A stretch of DNA of 19,850 bases from JBDRGD01 sp043818095 (GTDB lineage Bacteria > Chloroflexota > Dehalococcoidia > Dehalococcoidales > RBG-16-60-22). A model generated the notes under the pieces. It was not told where the DNA came from, ran no database searches, and worked only from the letters and a program-made list of their open reading frames with translations. Positions 1 through 6,918 of the stretch are shown here, one piece after another. The translations under genes and the position numbers were made by a program. The stretch's first letter is position 1, and each line of letters begins with the position of its first letter. The stretch is from NCBI GenBank assembly GCA_043818095.1, contig JBDRGD010000107.1, positions 1 to 19,850 of the forward strand, read 5' to 3'.

Positions 1-327
1 AACGCGGTCGTCATCAACAAGGACAACATCGCTTCTCTCGAGCCGACCGAGCCGCACGGGCAGCAGGGCTTCCTCATCAAGTTCAAGGGCGCGGTGAGCG
101 TGACCTATGCCCCGTCCGGAGAGTCACCACACACCCTGTCCATGACCGAGGTCCAGGTCCAGTTGGCCGACATCACCGACGGCACGAACCCGCTGGTCTC
201 CGCCAGTGACGCCCTGGTGAAGGCAGGCTGGAACTACTTCCTGATTCACGGCGACGGCAGCGAAGGCGTCCACAACCCGGCGTTCGTCAACGACGTGCTG
301 GATGCCACCATCGCAGCCCTGAAGTAG
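1..327 (+). CDS. C-terminal part of a probable multiheme cytochrome c (5' end outside window)
   Basis: The frame is open from base 1 to the TAG at 325-327, giving 108 visible residues, so the GTG at 94 is an internal Val codon rather than a start. No CXXCH motif lies in the visible part. The last 35 residues (Trp-Asn-Tyr-Phe-Leu-Ile-His, then DGSEGVHNPAF, then a terminal helix) match the usual C-terminal pattern of multiheme cytochromes c of the NrfA/octaheme type, where the His and the Gly-Val-His-Asn-Pro segment lie close to the heme packing. The preceding region is beta-rich. The neighbours (a diheme lipoprotein and a cytochrome c maturation operon) support a cytochrome role. The family is inferred from this tail only. 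It could instead be another extracytoplasmic redox protein with the same C-terminal helix. Confidence 0.6.
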   Translation, partial: NAVVINKDNIASLEPTEPHGQQGFLIKFKGAVSVTYAPSGESPHTLSMTEVQVQLADITDGTNPLVSASDALVKAGWNYFLIHGDGSEGVHNPAFVNDVLDATIAALK

Positions 328-364
328 TCCGTCCTGTTTAAAAACAGGCATACATTAACAGCCA

Positions 365-394
365 ACCGGCGGGGCCGTAAAAAGTCCCGCCGGT
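365..394 (+). terminator. Strong GC-rich hairpin after the cytochrome gene, possible terminator
   Basis: ACCGGCGGG at 365-373 pairs perfectly with CCCGCCGGT at 386-394, a 9-bp stem with a 12-base loop. It lies 38 bases after the stop of the upstream gene. No T-run follows, so it is not a textbook intrinsic terminator. It may be a terminator lacking a U-tract or an mRNA 3'-end stabiliser. Confidence 0.5.
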
Positions 395-419
395 AAGGCT
401 GTCTGTATGTGAAATAGGA

Positions 420-449
420 TTGTAACCCCTAATCGTGGTAAACTATAGT
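420..449 (+). promoter_or_regulatory. Candidate sigma70-type promoter for the diheme lipoprotein
   Basis: TTGTAA at 420-425 and TATAGT at 444-449 are separated by 18 bases, in the otherwise AT-rich gap behind the 365-394 hairpin. They lie 25 bases before the ATG at 474. The match is moderate and rests on sequence alone. Confidence 0.4.
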
Positions 450-473
450 AAAAGTTTTTTTAGGAGGTATCCC

Positions 474-830
474 ATGAAAACCAGATACCTGCTGGGTTTG
501 ACACTGGTGCTGATGCTCCTGATTCCCCTGCTGGCAGTGGCCTGTGGCGGCTCGCCCGCACCGGCGCCTGCTCCGGCACCAGCACCCGCGCCTGCTCCGG
601 CACCAGCACCCGCACCGGCACCGGCACCCGCGCCTGCTCCGGCTCCTGCGCCACCGCCTCCGGCTCCGGCACCGACACCGGCCGGCATTTCGCCGATACC
701 GCATGACCTGGCGGGGCGTGACAACTGCCTGATGTGCCATCAGACGGGCATCGGCGGCGCCTCAGCCGTCCCGGCGGACCATTCCGGGCGTGGTAATGAG
801 ACCTGCCAGGCGTGCCACAAGCCGGCATAA
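474..830 (+). CDS. Small diheme c-type cytochrome lipoprotein with a Pro-Ala linker
   Basis: The protein has 118 residues and an ATG at 474, preceded by AGGAGG at 462-467. An upstream in-frame start at 435 has no such site and would bury the signal peptide. Residues 1-23 form a lipoprotein signal peptide (basic MKTR, hydrophobic core, lipobox Leu-Ala-Val-Ala) with the lipidated Cys at 24. Residues 28-70 are a low-complexity Pro-Ala linker. The C-terminal 48 residues carry two heme c sites, CLMCH at 85-89 and CQACH at 111-115, each preceded by a nearby His (PIPHD, PADH) that could act as a distal ligand. It is probably a membrane-tethered electron shuttle on the outer face of the cytoplasmic membrane. 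It sits between a probable multiheme cytochrome and the ccm genes that would attach its hemes. Its electron partner is unknown. Confidence 0.85.
   Translation: MKTRYLLGLTLVLMLLIPLLAVACGGSPAPAPAPAPAPAPAPAPAPAPAPAPAPAPAPAPPPPAPAPTPAGISPIPHDLAGRDNCLMCHQTGIGGASAVPADHSGRGNETCQACHKPA
555..683 (+). repeat. Degenerate Pro-Ala codon repeat (PA linker)
   Basis: About 43 codons alternate between Pro (ccg/ccc/cct) and Ala (gca/gcg/gct), with short near-identical DNA blocks such as ccggcaccagcacccgc recurring. It encodes the extended linker of the diheme lipoprotein. The DNA is repetitive enough to vary in length by slippage. The repetition also explains the Gly-Ala-rich open frames on the opposite strand, which are artefacts. 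Confidence 0.75.
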
Positions 831-837
831 CGGCGGA

Positions 838-855
838 CCCGGAGAATCCTCCGGG
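838..855 (+). terminator. Hairpin between the diheme lipoprotein and ccmE
   Basis: CCCGGAG at 838-844 pairs with CTCCGGG at 849-855, a 7-bp perfect stem with a tetraloop, 8 bases after the lipoprotein stop. There is no T-run. It may be a terminator or attenuator, or may separate the levels of the lipoprotein and ccm messages. A possible -10 element TATACT lies just after it at 864-869, but I see no convincing -35. Confidence 0.45.
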
Positions 856-906
856 GGAACGGGTATACTAAAGATAAACGAATAACCCAAAAGGAAGTGG
901 TTTGTT

Positions 907-1293
907 GTGAGGAAGAGGAAATATCTCATCGGGGGCCTTATTGTCCTTGCTGCCCTGATATACCTCGTTTACACTGGCTTCTCCTCATCGGCGACGTATT
1001 ATTACACCGTCGGCGAAGTCCTGGCGCAGCAAGACACCCTGCTGGAGAAGAACGTCCGGGTCAGCGGACAAGTCATCACTGAATCCATCCGGAATAACGC
1101 CGGGGGCATGACCCTGTGGTTCGAAATCGGGGACGGGGGTCAAAGCGTTCCTGTCACCTACCGGGGCGTCGTTCCGGATACCTTCCGCAGCGATGGCGAC
1201 GTCGTCGTGGAAGGTCACCTCACCCCGTCAGGAACCTTCGAAGCGAAGACCATCCTGACTAAGTGCCCTTCAAAATATGAGCCCGGAAATTAG
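907..1293 (+). CDS. ccmE: Cytochrome c maturation heme chaperone CcmE, Cys-type
   Basis: CcmE takes heme from CcmC/CcmAB, binds it covalently outside the cytoplasmic membrane and hands it to the CcmF ligase. The protein has 128 residues with a GTG start at 907, 9 bases after AAGGAAG (891-897). No other in-frame start is close. Residues 6-26 form the single N-terminal membrane anchor. Residues 33-117 are the OB-fold beta barrel, with the typical VRVSGQVI and GDVVVEGHL strands. The heme-attachment segment near the C-terminus reads Leu-Thr-Lys-Cys-Pro-Ser-Lys-Tyr, with Cys120 and Tyr124. The usual HxxxY is therefore CxxxY, the variant known from System I* (archaea, Desulfovibrio and others). The gene begins the ccm cluster and is followed by ccmF after 23 bases. 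Confidence 0.93.
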   Translation: MRKRKYLIGGLIVLAALIYLVYTGFSSSATYYYTVGEVLAQQDTLLEKNVRVSGQVITESIRNNAGGMTLWFEIGDGGQSVPVTYRGVVPDTFRSDGDVVVEGHLTPSGTFEAKTILTKCPSKYEPGN

Positions 1294-1316
1294 GAGTCTG
1301 CTCTGGGGATTAACTG

Positions 1317-3428
1317 TTGGCGACCATAGGTTACATTGCTCTCTTTCTTGCCCTGCTGGCATCAACCTACACTGTCTTTGCCGGCTTTTTAGGAGCAAGA
1401 CGGAAACAGCGGGCGCTGGTGGAAAGCGGCCGTCTGAGCATGTTGACCACTACCGGACTCATTTCCCTGGCGTCCCTCATTCTCCTTTACGCCCTGCTTA
1501 CCCACCAGTTCCAGATTGAATACGTCGCCAACTACAGCAGCCGCGAGACCTCCCTGGCCTATCTTATCAGCTGCCTGTGGGCGGGCAACGCCGGTTCCCT
1601 TCTTTTCTGGGCATGGCTACTCTCCATCTTCGCCGTCCTTTCGACACGGCGCTGGACCGGCAATACCGGCGACCGTATCACTCCCTACGCTTCCGCCGTG
1701 ATGATGTTCACGGAGGCTTTCCTGCTCCTCATCCTGCTGACGATATTGAATCCCTTCCGGGAACTTGCCTTCGCCCCGCCTGACGGGCGGGGGCTCAATC
1801 CCATCCTGGAAAACCCCGGGATGATTATCCATCCGCCGGCGCTGCTGGCGGGTTACGTGGGTTTCACCATCCCCTTCGCCTTTGCCATCGGCGCGCTCCT
1901 CGCCCGCCACGAGGGTAACGAGTGGCTGGCGCCGGCGCGGACATGGGCGTTTTTCGCCTGGCTCCTGCTGGGGGCAGGGAACCTCATCGGCGCATGGTGG
2001 GCCTACGTGGAGCTGGGGTGGGGCGGCTACTGGGCATGGGACCCCGTGGAGAATGCCGGCCTGATGCCCTGGCTGGTGGCTACCGCCTTCCTGCATTCCA
2101 TCATGCTCCAGAAGAGAAGCGGGGCACTGAAGACCTGGAACATGCTCCTGATTATCCTGGCCTTTAACCTGGCGGTCTTCGGTACCTACCTGACCCGCAG
2201 CAACATCCTCTCCTCGGTCCATACCTTCGGGGAAACCGGCCTGGAACCGTTCTTCCTGACCTTCCTGACCATTACGTTCTTCGGCTCCCTGGTGCTGCTC
2301 TACCGGCGCCGGGAGGTATTAGCCAGTCCGGAGCAGGAGGGTGCCCTCCTCTCCCGGGAAGGCGCCTTCCAGTTGAACAACGTCCTGCTGGTCGGCTCGG
2401 CTCTGATTATCCTGCTGGGAACGATGTTCCCGGCTTTTTTCCAGCTGGTGCGCGGCGCCGAGATAAGCATGGATGCCTCCTTTTTCAACCAGACGAACAT
2501 GCCCATCTTCCTGACGATTGTCCTGCTCATCGGCATCTGCACCCTTTTGCGCTGGAAGCAGGACTCCTTCCGGACGCTGGGCAGGCAGCTCGCCATACCC
2601 GCCGCCATTGCCTTGGTAACGCTGGTGCTCCTGCTGGTCTTCGGGGTACGCCAGTGGTATGCCCTGGCCGCTTTTCCCCTGTGCGCCCTGGTCATCACCA
2701 GCATCGCTTTCCGCTGGGGGCAGGATGTCCGCGCCGCCCGGAGCACCCGTAAAGAAAACTACGGAAAGACCTTCTGGAAGCTACTTACCAGCAACCGTAC
2801 CCGCTACGGCGGCTACCTGGTACACATCGCTATCATCTTTATCGCCGTGGGCGTTACCGGCTCCTCGCTCTTCGACCGGGAAACGGAGGTCACCCTCAAA
2901 CCACACGATTCCCTGGACTTCGGCAATTACACGCTGACCTACGAGGACATCAACTACCAGGAAACCGCCAGCAAACTGGTCGTCACCACCCGGCTTTCCG
3001 TTTACCGCGGCGACCGCTTTCTCACCACGCTGACACCGGAAAAATCATTTCACCGCAACTTTGAACAGCCCGTGACCGAGGTAGCTATTCGCACCACGCC
3101 CGTGGAAGACCTCTACGTTATCCTTTCCGGGTGGGACGCGGACGGCACCACGGCCTTTAAAATACTGCTGAACCCCCTCGTTCTCTGGATTTGGGTGGGT
3201 GGGGGTATCCTGGTGGTGGGCGGAGCGCTGGCCCTTCTGCCCCGGCGCGGGGTCGTGCCGCTCCCGAAGCCGCCGGTCCGTAAGACGCCACCGGGCAACG
3301 CGTCAGATGAGATAGAGCGACAGGTCCGGGAGATACGCCAGATACAGCGCCGGTTCTGTCCGCGGTGCGGGGCGAAAACGTCACCGGACACCCGTTTCTG
3401 CACGCGCTGCGGGGAGAAACTGGACTAG
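1317..3428 (+). CDS. ccmF: Cytochrome c heme lyase CcmF with a C-terminal zinc-ribbon-like tail
   Basis: CcmF is the integral membrane heme ligase that attaches heme from CcmE to CXXCH apocytochromes. The protein has 703 residues. The TTG start at 1317 follows GGGGA at 1305-1309 with 7-base spacing. It has many membrane helices. The heme-handling WWD signature runs from Trp227-Trp228 to Trp241-Asp242 and on into PVENA. The IHPPALLAGYVG segment that precedes it in the family is also present. A large extracytoplasmic beta-rich domain lies around residues 520-610, before the last helix (about 613-637). The unusual part is the tail: a basic helix, then Cys681-x2-Cys684-x10-Cys695-x2-Cys698, a zinc-ribbon-like motif predicted to be cytoplasmic. 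I do not regard this as a standard part of CcmF. The next gene starts 13 bases after the stop. Confidence 0.93.
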   Translation: MATIGYIALFLALLASTYTVFAGFLGARRKQRALVESGRLSMLTTTGLISLASLILLYALLTHQFQIEYVANYSSRETSLAYLISCLWAGNAGSLLFWAWLLSIFAVLSTRRWTGNTGDRITPYASAVMMFTEAFLLLILLTILNPFRELAFAPPDGRGLNPILENPGMIIHPPALLAGYVGFTIPFAFAIGALLARHEGNEWLAPARTWAFFAWLLLGAGNLIGAWWAYVELGWGGYWAWDPVENAGLMPWLVATAFLHSIMLQKRSGALKTWNMLLIILAFNLAVFGTYLTRSNILSSVHTFGETGLEPFFLTFLTITFFGSLVLLYRRREVLASPEQEGALLSREGAFQLNNVLLVGSALIILLGTMFPAFFQLVRGAEISMDASFFNQTNMPIFLTIVLLIGICTLLRWKQDSFRTLGRQLAIPAAIALVTLVLLLVFGVRQWYALAAFPLCALVITSIAFRWGQDVRAARSTRKENYGKTFWKLLTSNRTRYGGYLVHIAIIFIAVGVTGSSLFDRETEVTLKPHDSLDFGNYTLTYEDINYQETASKLVVTTRLSVYRGDRFLTTLTPEKSFHRNFEQPVTEVAIRTTPVEDLYVILSGWDADGTTAFKILLNPLVLWIWVGGGILVVGGALALLPRRGVVPLPKPPVRKTPPGNASDEIERQVREIRQIQRRFCPRCGAKTSPDTRFCTRCGEKLD

Positions 3429-3441
3429 GGGGGATACTATC

Positions 3442-4572
3442 GTGCTCCGATTTACTATTGCTTTACTCACTGCTTTCAGTCTTTTTACCACCGCGCCCGT
3501 GATAGCCGCGGACGCGTCCGGTGGCGTGGTCCAGGCGCAGGTGGTCAACGGCACCGCGGGGGGCGGCAGCGTCAGCGGCGTTGAGCTGACACTGCGGACC
3601 ATGGTGGACAACGCGGAGACCGGGGTGCAGACGGGAACGGCGGACGAAAGCGGGGGCTTTACCTTCACCGGCCTGTCCACGGACATCTCGGCACAGCACC
3701 GGCTGAGCGCAGTTTACCGTGATGTGACCTATTACAGCGAGCCCTTCAGCTTCACCGAGGGCAATAACATCGGGGAAGTTACCATCACCGTCTTCGAGAC
3801 GATGACCGATGACACGGATATCTTCCTGCCGGTGACCCACACTATCATTTATGTCAATCCGGAAGGCCTCCAGGTCAAGGAATACTATGTCGTCGTTAAC
3901 CAGGCCGACCGCACTTATATCGGGCCGCAGGGAGACCCCGCACAGGGGACCCTGCGCTTCAGCCTGCCGCAAGATGCCAAGAACCTGCAGATTACACTGG
4001 GGCTGAACCCCCACGCGCTGCTTATCGGCGGGGGCACCATCACGGACACCATCCCCCTCACCCCGGGAGGCAGGGAAATCTCTTTCGCCTACACCCTGCC
4101 GGCCAGCAAGAGCTACACGTTTCACAATCAGGTCAGCTACCGCACGATGAGCTATGCCCTGCTCGTCGCCGGTGAAGGCTATAAAGTATCCAGTGACCAG
4201 CTCCAGCCGGGGGAACCGCTGGAGGTCAGCGGCTCCCGTTTCGAACATTTTAAGGGGGGAGAGCTGGCCGCGGGGACAACCGTCACGGCGCTTATCACCC
4301 CCGCCTCCGGCGATTATGTCAGTTTTCTCTGGATTATCCCGGTCATCGCCGTGGCCGCAGGTCTGTTTATCTTCTACCGGGCGCGGGGCCGGAAGGCGCC
4401 GGCTGCCGTTCCCCTCCCCGGCGGGACCGGAGAAGCGAAAGAGGCGCTGCTGGCGGAAATCGCCCGGCTGGACGATGCCTTTGAAAACGGGGCCATCAGC
4501 GAAGAAGATTACCGCATGCAGCGTGATGAAAAGAAGACGCGCCTGGTAGAAGTGATGCAGGATGAAGACTGA
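3442..4572 (+). CDS. Membrane-anchored beta-domain protein of the ccm operon, function unknown
   Basis: The protein has 376 residues. The GTG start at 3442 follows a G-run (3428-3433). Residues 1-22 look like a Sec signal peptide ending in Val-Ile-Ala-Ala. Residues 24-110 resemble a carboxypeptidase-regulatory-like or transthyretin-like beta sandwich (Val-Val-Asn-Gly-Thr-Ala start, ESGGFTFTGLS turn). A second beta-rich region reaches to about 290. A membrane helix covers about 294-313, followed by a basic stop-transfer segment. The cytoplasmic end (about 335-375) has a SHOCT-like short helical pattern, LDDAFENGAISEEDYRMQRD. Its stop overlaps ccmA by 11 bases, so it is translationally coupled into the maturation operon. 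It occupies the place where ccmG/H/I might be expected but has no CXXC motif. I do not recognise a named family for the whole protein. Confidence 0.7.
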   Translation: MLRFTIALLTAFSLFTTAPVIAADASGGVVQAQVVNGTAGGGSVSGVELTLRTMVDNAETGVQTGTADESGGFTFTGLSTDISAQHRLSAVYRDVTYYSEPFSFTEGNNIGEVTITVFETMTDDTDIFLPVTHTIIYVNPEGLQVKEYYVVVNQADRTYIGPQGDPAQGTLRFSLPQDAKNLQITLGLNPHALLIGGGTITDTIPLTPGGREISFAYTLPASKSYTFHNQVSYRTMSYALLVAGEGYKVSSDQLQPGEPLEVSGSRFEHFKGGELAAGTTVTALITPASGDYVSFLWIIPVIAVAAGLFIFYRARGRKAPAAVPLPGGTGEAKEALLAEIARLDDAFENGAISEEDYRMQRDEKKTRLVEVMQDED

Positions 4573-5323
4573 GCAGCCGTCAGCAGCACCGAGCCCGGGA
4601 GCAACCACGGGGAGCAGCATGGTCAGCGTCAAGGGCCTCGTCAAGGCCTTCGGGGACCGCCAGGCGCTGCGGGCACTGGAACTGGAGGTAGCTCAGGGTG
4701 AACACGTGGTCATCTTCGGCCCTAACGGCGCCGGGAAGACCACGCTCATCAAGGTGCTGGCCACTATCATGAAGCCCACCTCGGGAAGCATCCGCCTCAA
4801 CGGCCTTGAACTGGGGGAAGACGTCATCTCCATACGCCGCAGCATCGGCGTAGTGACCCACCAGACTTTTCTCTACCCCCACCTCACCGCCGATGAAAAC
4901 CTCCGGTTCTACGCCCAGATGTACGCCGTGCCGGATAGCCGCGAAAGGATACGGGAAATCGTGGCGGCGGTGGGGATGACCGCGCGCCTTCACGACCGCG
5001 TGGGCACGCTCTCCCGGGGCATGCAGCAGCGCATCGCCATCGCCCGTTCCCTGTTGCACCGCCCCTCCCTGATGCTGCTGGACGAACCGGAATCGGGACT
5101 GGACCAGCAGTCCGCCCCCATCCTCTGGGAGATAATGCAGTCCGAGGGCGAGGTGCGCCGCACCACCATTCTCACGACACACCACCTGGAGCGGGGACTG
5201 GAACTGGCGGACCGCATCCTCATCATGACCGAAGGAAAAATAGTCCACCAGGCTCTTAAGGCGGACATGGACCTGAAAGGCCTGAAGGACACCTATCTGC
5301 AAATGACGGGAGAAAGAGGGTGA
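4562..5323 (+). CDS. ccmA: Heme exporter ABC ATPase CcmA
   Basis: CcmA is the cytoplasmic ATPase that, with CcmB, drives release of holo-CcmE from CcmC. The protein has 253 residues. The Walker A motif GPNGAGKT is at 53-60, followed by Q-loop THQT, signature LSRGMQQRIAIA (family LSGGQ variant), Walker B LMLLDEP and H-loop TTHH. The annotated ATG at 4562 overlaps the upstream stop. A second in-frame ATG at 4619 has a better ribosome site (GGGGAG at 4609-4614) and would remove a disordered Ser/Ala/Pro-rich stretch of 19 residues, so the true start may be 4619. The stop overlaps the ccmB start (GTGA, 5320-5323), meaning tight coupling. Confidence 0.9.
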   Translation: MKTEQPSAAPSPGATTGSSMVSVKGLVKAFGDRQALRALELEVAQGEHVVIFGPNGAGKTTLIKVLATIMKPTSGSIRLNGLELGEDVISIRRSIGVVTHQTFLYPHLTADENLRFYAQMYAVPDSRERIREIVAAVGMTARLHDRVGTLSRGMQQRIAIARSLLHRPSLMLLDEPESGLDQQSAPILWEIMQSEGEVRRTTILTTHHLERGLELADRILIMTEGKIVHQALKADMDLKGLKDTYLQMTGERG

Positions 5324-5991
5324 GGTTCTGGCAGCAGGCGCTGGCGATTACCTGGAAGGACATCCTCTCCGAGCTGCGCACCAAGGAGGTCGTCTCCTCC
5401 GTCGGGGTGTTCGCGCTGCTGGCGCTGGTGATTTTCAACTTCGCCTTCGGGGCGGACCTTGAAACACTACGGATTGTCGCCCCCGGCATCCTCTGGTCGA
5501 CTTTCGCTTTCTCCGGGATACTGAGCCTGAACCGGGCTTTCAGCCAGGAGAAGGAGGAAAACTGCCTGGAAGGGCTGATGGTCTGCCCGATAAGCCGGGA
5601 GACCATCTACGTCGGCAAGATGCTGGGGAGCTTTATCTTCATGCTGGTCATCGCCGCCGTCGTCCTGCCCGTCTTTACCTTCCTCTTCAACCTGCTGGTC
5701 GCCACACCGCAGCTGATTACCATCACGGTGCTCACCACCTTCGGCTTCGCTGCCGTGGGCACCCTTTTCGCCGCCCTGGCAGTCAACACGAAAGCGCGGG
5801 AGATGGTCCTGCCCATCCTCTTTCTCCCGATAGTGGTCCCGCTGATTATCGCCGCGGTGAGAGCCTCGGCGCTGGCGCTTGCGGGAGAGACCTGGAGCGG
5901 CATCGGTGCTTACCTCCGGCTTATCGTGGCGTTCGATGTTATCTTCGCCGTGGTGGCGTTTCTCGTTTTCAGCTACGTGATTGAAGAATGA
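5320..5991 (+). CDS. ccmB: Heme exporter membrane subunit CcmB
   Basis: CcmB is the six-helix permease partner of CcmA. The protein has 223 residues, matching the family length of about 220. The GTG start overlaps the ccmA TGA by four bases. The N-terminal WKDILSELRTKEVVSSVGVFALLALVIF region, written here only as landmarks (Trp-Lys-Asp at the start, then the first helix), is typical. Also typical is the cytoplasmic segment LNRAFSQEKEENCLEGLMVCP (family pattern: Arg-x2-x3-Glu-x6-Glu-Gly-Leu). The remaining helices are at about 103-125, 128-150, 160-180 and 198-221. The stop at 5989-5991 is 25 bases before the ccmC start. No anomaly is seen. Confidence 0.9.
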   Translation: MRFWQQALAITWKDILSELRTKEVVSSVGVFALLALVIFNFAFGADLETLRIVAPGILWSTFAFSGILSLNRAFSQEKEENCLEGLMVCPISRETIYVGKMLGSFIFMLVIAAVVLPVFTFLFNLLVATPQLITITVLTTFGFAAVGTLFAALAVNTKAREMVLPILFLPIVVPLIIAAVRASALALAGETWSGIGAYLRLIVAFDVIFAVVAFLVFSYVIEE

Positions 5992-6016
5992 TTACCGGAT
6001 AAGGAGCCAGACGCAT

Positions 6017-6700
6017 ATGAAAGGAAAAGGCATTCCCGGTTACGGCCTCTGGGGGCTTTCTTTTCTCCTCTTCGTGGTGGCGCTTTACCTCGTCTTTCTC
6101 TACGTGCCCACGGAGCGGACGATGGGCGTCGTCCAGCGCATCTTCTATTTTCACGTCCCCGTGGCCTGGACCGCGCTGCTCGCCTACACCATCATCTTCG
6201 TCAGCAGCGTCCTCTACCTCTGGAAGAGGTCTGCCCGCTGGGATATCCTCGCCAATACGGCGGCGGATGTGGGCCTGTTCTTCACGACGATGTTCCTCAT
6301 CAGCGGCGCCATCTGGGCAAAGCCCATCTGGGGGGTATGGTGGGTCTGGGAACCCCGCCTGACCTCCGCCCTCATCCTCTGGTTGATTTACGTTGTCTAT
6401 CGGCTGGTACGCTCTTATGCGGCCAACGAGTCCCAGGGCGCCAGGTTTGCCGCGGTGGTGGGCATCATCGGCTTCATTGACCTGCCCATCATCGTCCTGG
6501 CGATTACCCTGTGGCGGACACAGCACCCGGGCCCCGTGATTTTCGAAGGGGGCTTGATACCGCCCATGCTGCTGACGCTCCTCGTAAGCCTGGCAGCTTT
6601 CACCTGTCTTTTCTTGCTTTTACTCTGGCAGGGATACTCCCTGCGCACCCTGGAAAACCGCCTGCGCCGGTGGAAAGCACGATCGGCCAGGTCAGCATAA
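6017..6700 (+). CDS. ccmC: Heme delivery protein CcmC
   Basis: CcmC loads heme onto CcmE using a WWD heme-handling motif. The protein has 227 residues. I chose the ATG at 6017 because AAGGAG (6001-6006) precedes it by 10 bases. A TTG at 5981 is in frame but overlaps ccmB and has no such site. Six membrane helices are visible. The YFHVPVAW segment (external heme-ligand His) precedes the signature GKPIWG-type region (here AKPIWGVWWVW). The WWD motif reads Trp108-Trp109-Val-Trp111-Glu112-Pro-Arg-Leu-Thr-Ser, so the usual Asp is Glu. A second conserved His lies in WRTQHPGPV. The cluster order ccmA-B-C-D is the standard one. Confidence 0.9.
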   Translation: MKGKGIPGYGLWGLSFLLFVVALYLVFLYVPTERTMGVVQRIFYFHVPVAWTALLAYTIIFVSSVLYLWKRSARWDILANTAADVGLFFTTMFLISGAIWAKPIWGVWWVWEPRLTSALILWLIYVVYRLVRSYAANESQGARFAAVVGIIGFIDLPIIVLAITLWRTQHPGPVIFEGGLIPPMLLTLLVSLAAFTCLFLLLLWQGYSLRTLENRLRRWKARSARSA

Positions 6701-6712
6701 GGAGGTCTTATC

Positions 6713-6862
6713 ATGGAAAATGCCGGCTTTTTGTTTGCCGCCTTCGCGATTATGTGGGCGCTGGTCTTCTTTTTAGTGCTGCGCCTGATGGGCCAGCAGC
6801 GCAAACTGCGCCGTGAGCTCGATGCGTTAACCGGCAACCCGGAGGAGAAGGAGCAGGTCTGA
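6713..6862 (+). CDS. ccmD: CcmD-like small membrane protein (49 residues)
   Basis: This short gene is easy to miss. The ATG at 6713 is preceded by GGAGG (6701-6705) with 7-base spacing, and TGA is at 6860-6862. The N-terminus MENAGFLFAAFAIMWALVFF runs into one membrane helix (about residues 5-24). A basic cytoplasmic end (RLMGQQRKLRRELDALTG) and an acidic tail follow. Size, single helix, positive-inside tail and position directly behind ccmC fit CcmD, which holds CcmC-CcmE and CcmAB together and helps release holo-CcmE. Sequence conservation in CcmD is low, so the call relies largely on size and position. Confidence 0.8.
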   Translation: MENAGFLFAAFAIMWALVFFLVLRLMGQQRKLRRELDALTGNPEEKEQV

Positions 6863-6891
6863 GGGGTCTCACCCCGGTCAAACACCCCCAG

Positions 6892-6910
6892 TCCGGTGCG
6901 CCGTACCGGA
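6892..6910 (+). promoter_or_regulatory. Hairpin overlapping the ribosome-binding site of the sensor kinase
   Basis: TCCGGT (6892-6897) pairs with ACCGGA (6905-6910) around a 7-base loop. The apparent ribosome site GGAG (6908-6911) of the kinase gene lies mostly inside the 3' arm. The structure could damp translation of the kinase relative to the ccm genes. A weak second hairpin GGGGT-CTC-ACCCC occurs at 6863-6875. Neither has a T-run, so read-through from ccmD is plausible. Confidence 0.35.
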
Positions 6911-6918
6911 GTTGACCG

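Noticed and set aside
555..683. Possible CRISPR-like or tandem repeat array
   Set aside because: There are no constant repeats separated by unique spacers. The repetition is simply alternating Pro and Ala codons in a linker.
429..740. Arg- and Gly-Ala-rich open frames opposite the Pro-Ala linker
   Set aside because: They are low-complexity mirror products of the Pro-Ala codon repeat in the lipoprotein gene.
3463..4644. 393-codon open frame on the minus strand opposite the ccm accessory protein
   Set aside because: It spans the junction of two overlapping plus-strand genes and shows no motif, signal or ribosome site. It is a codon-bias shadow.
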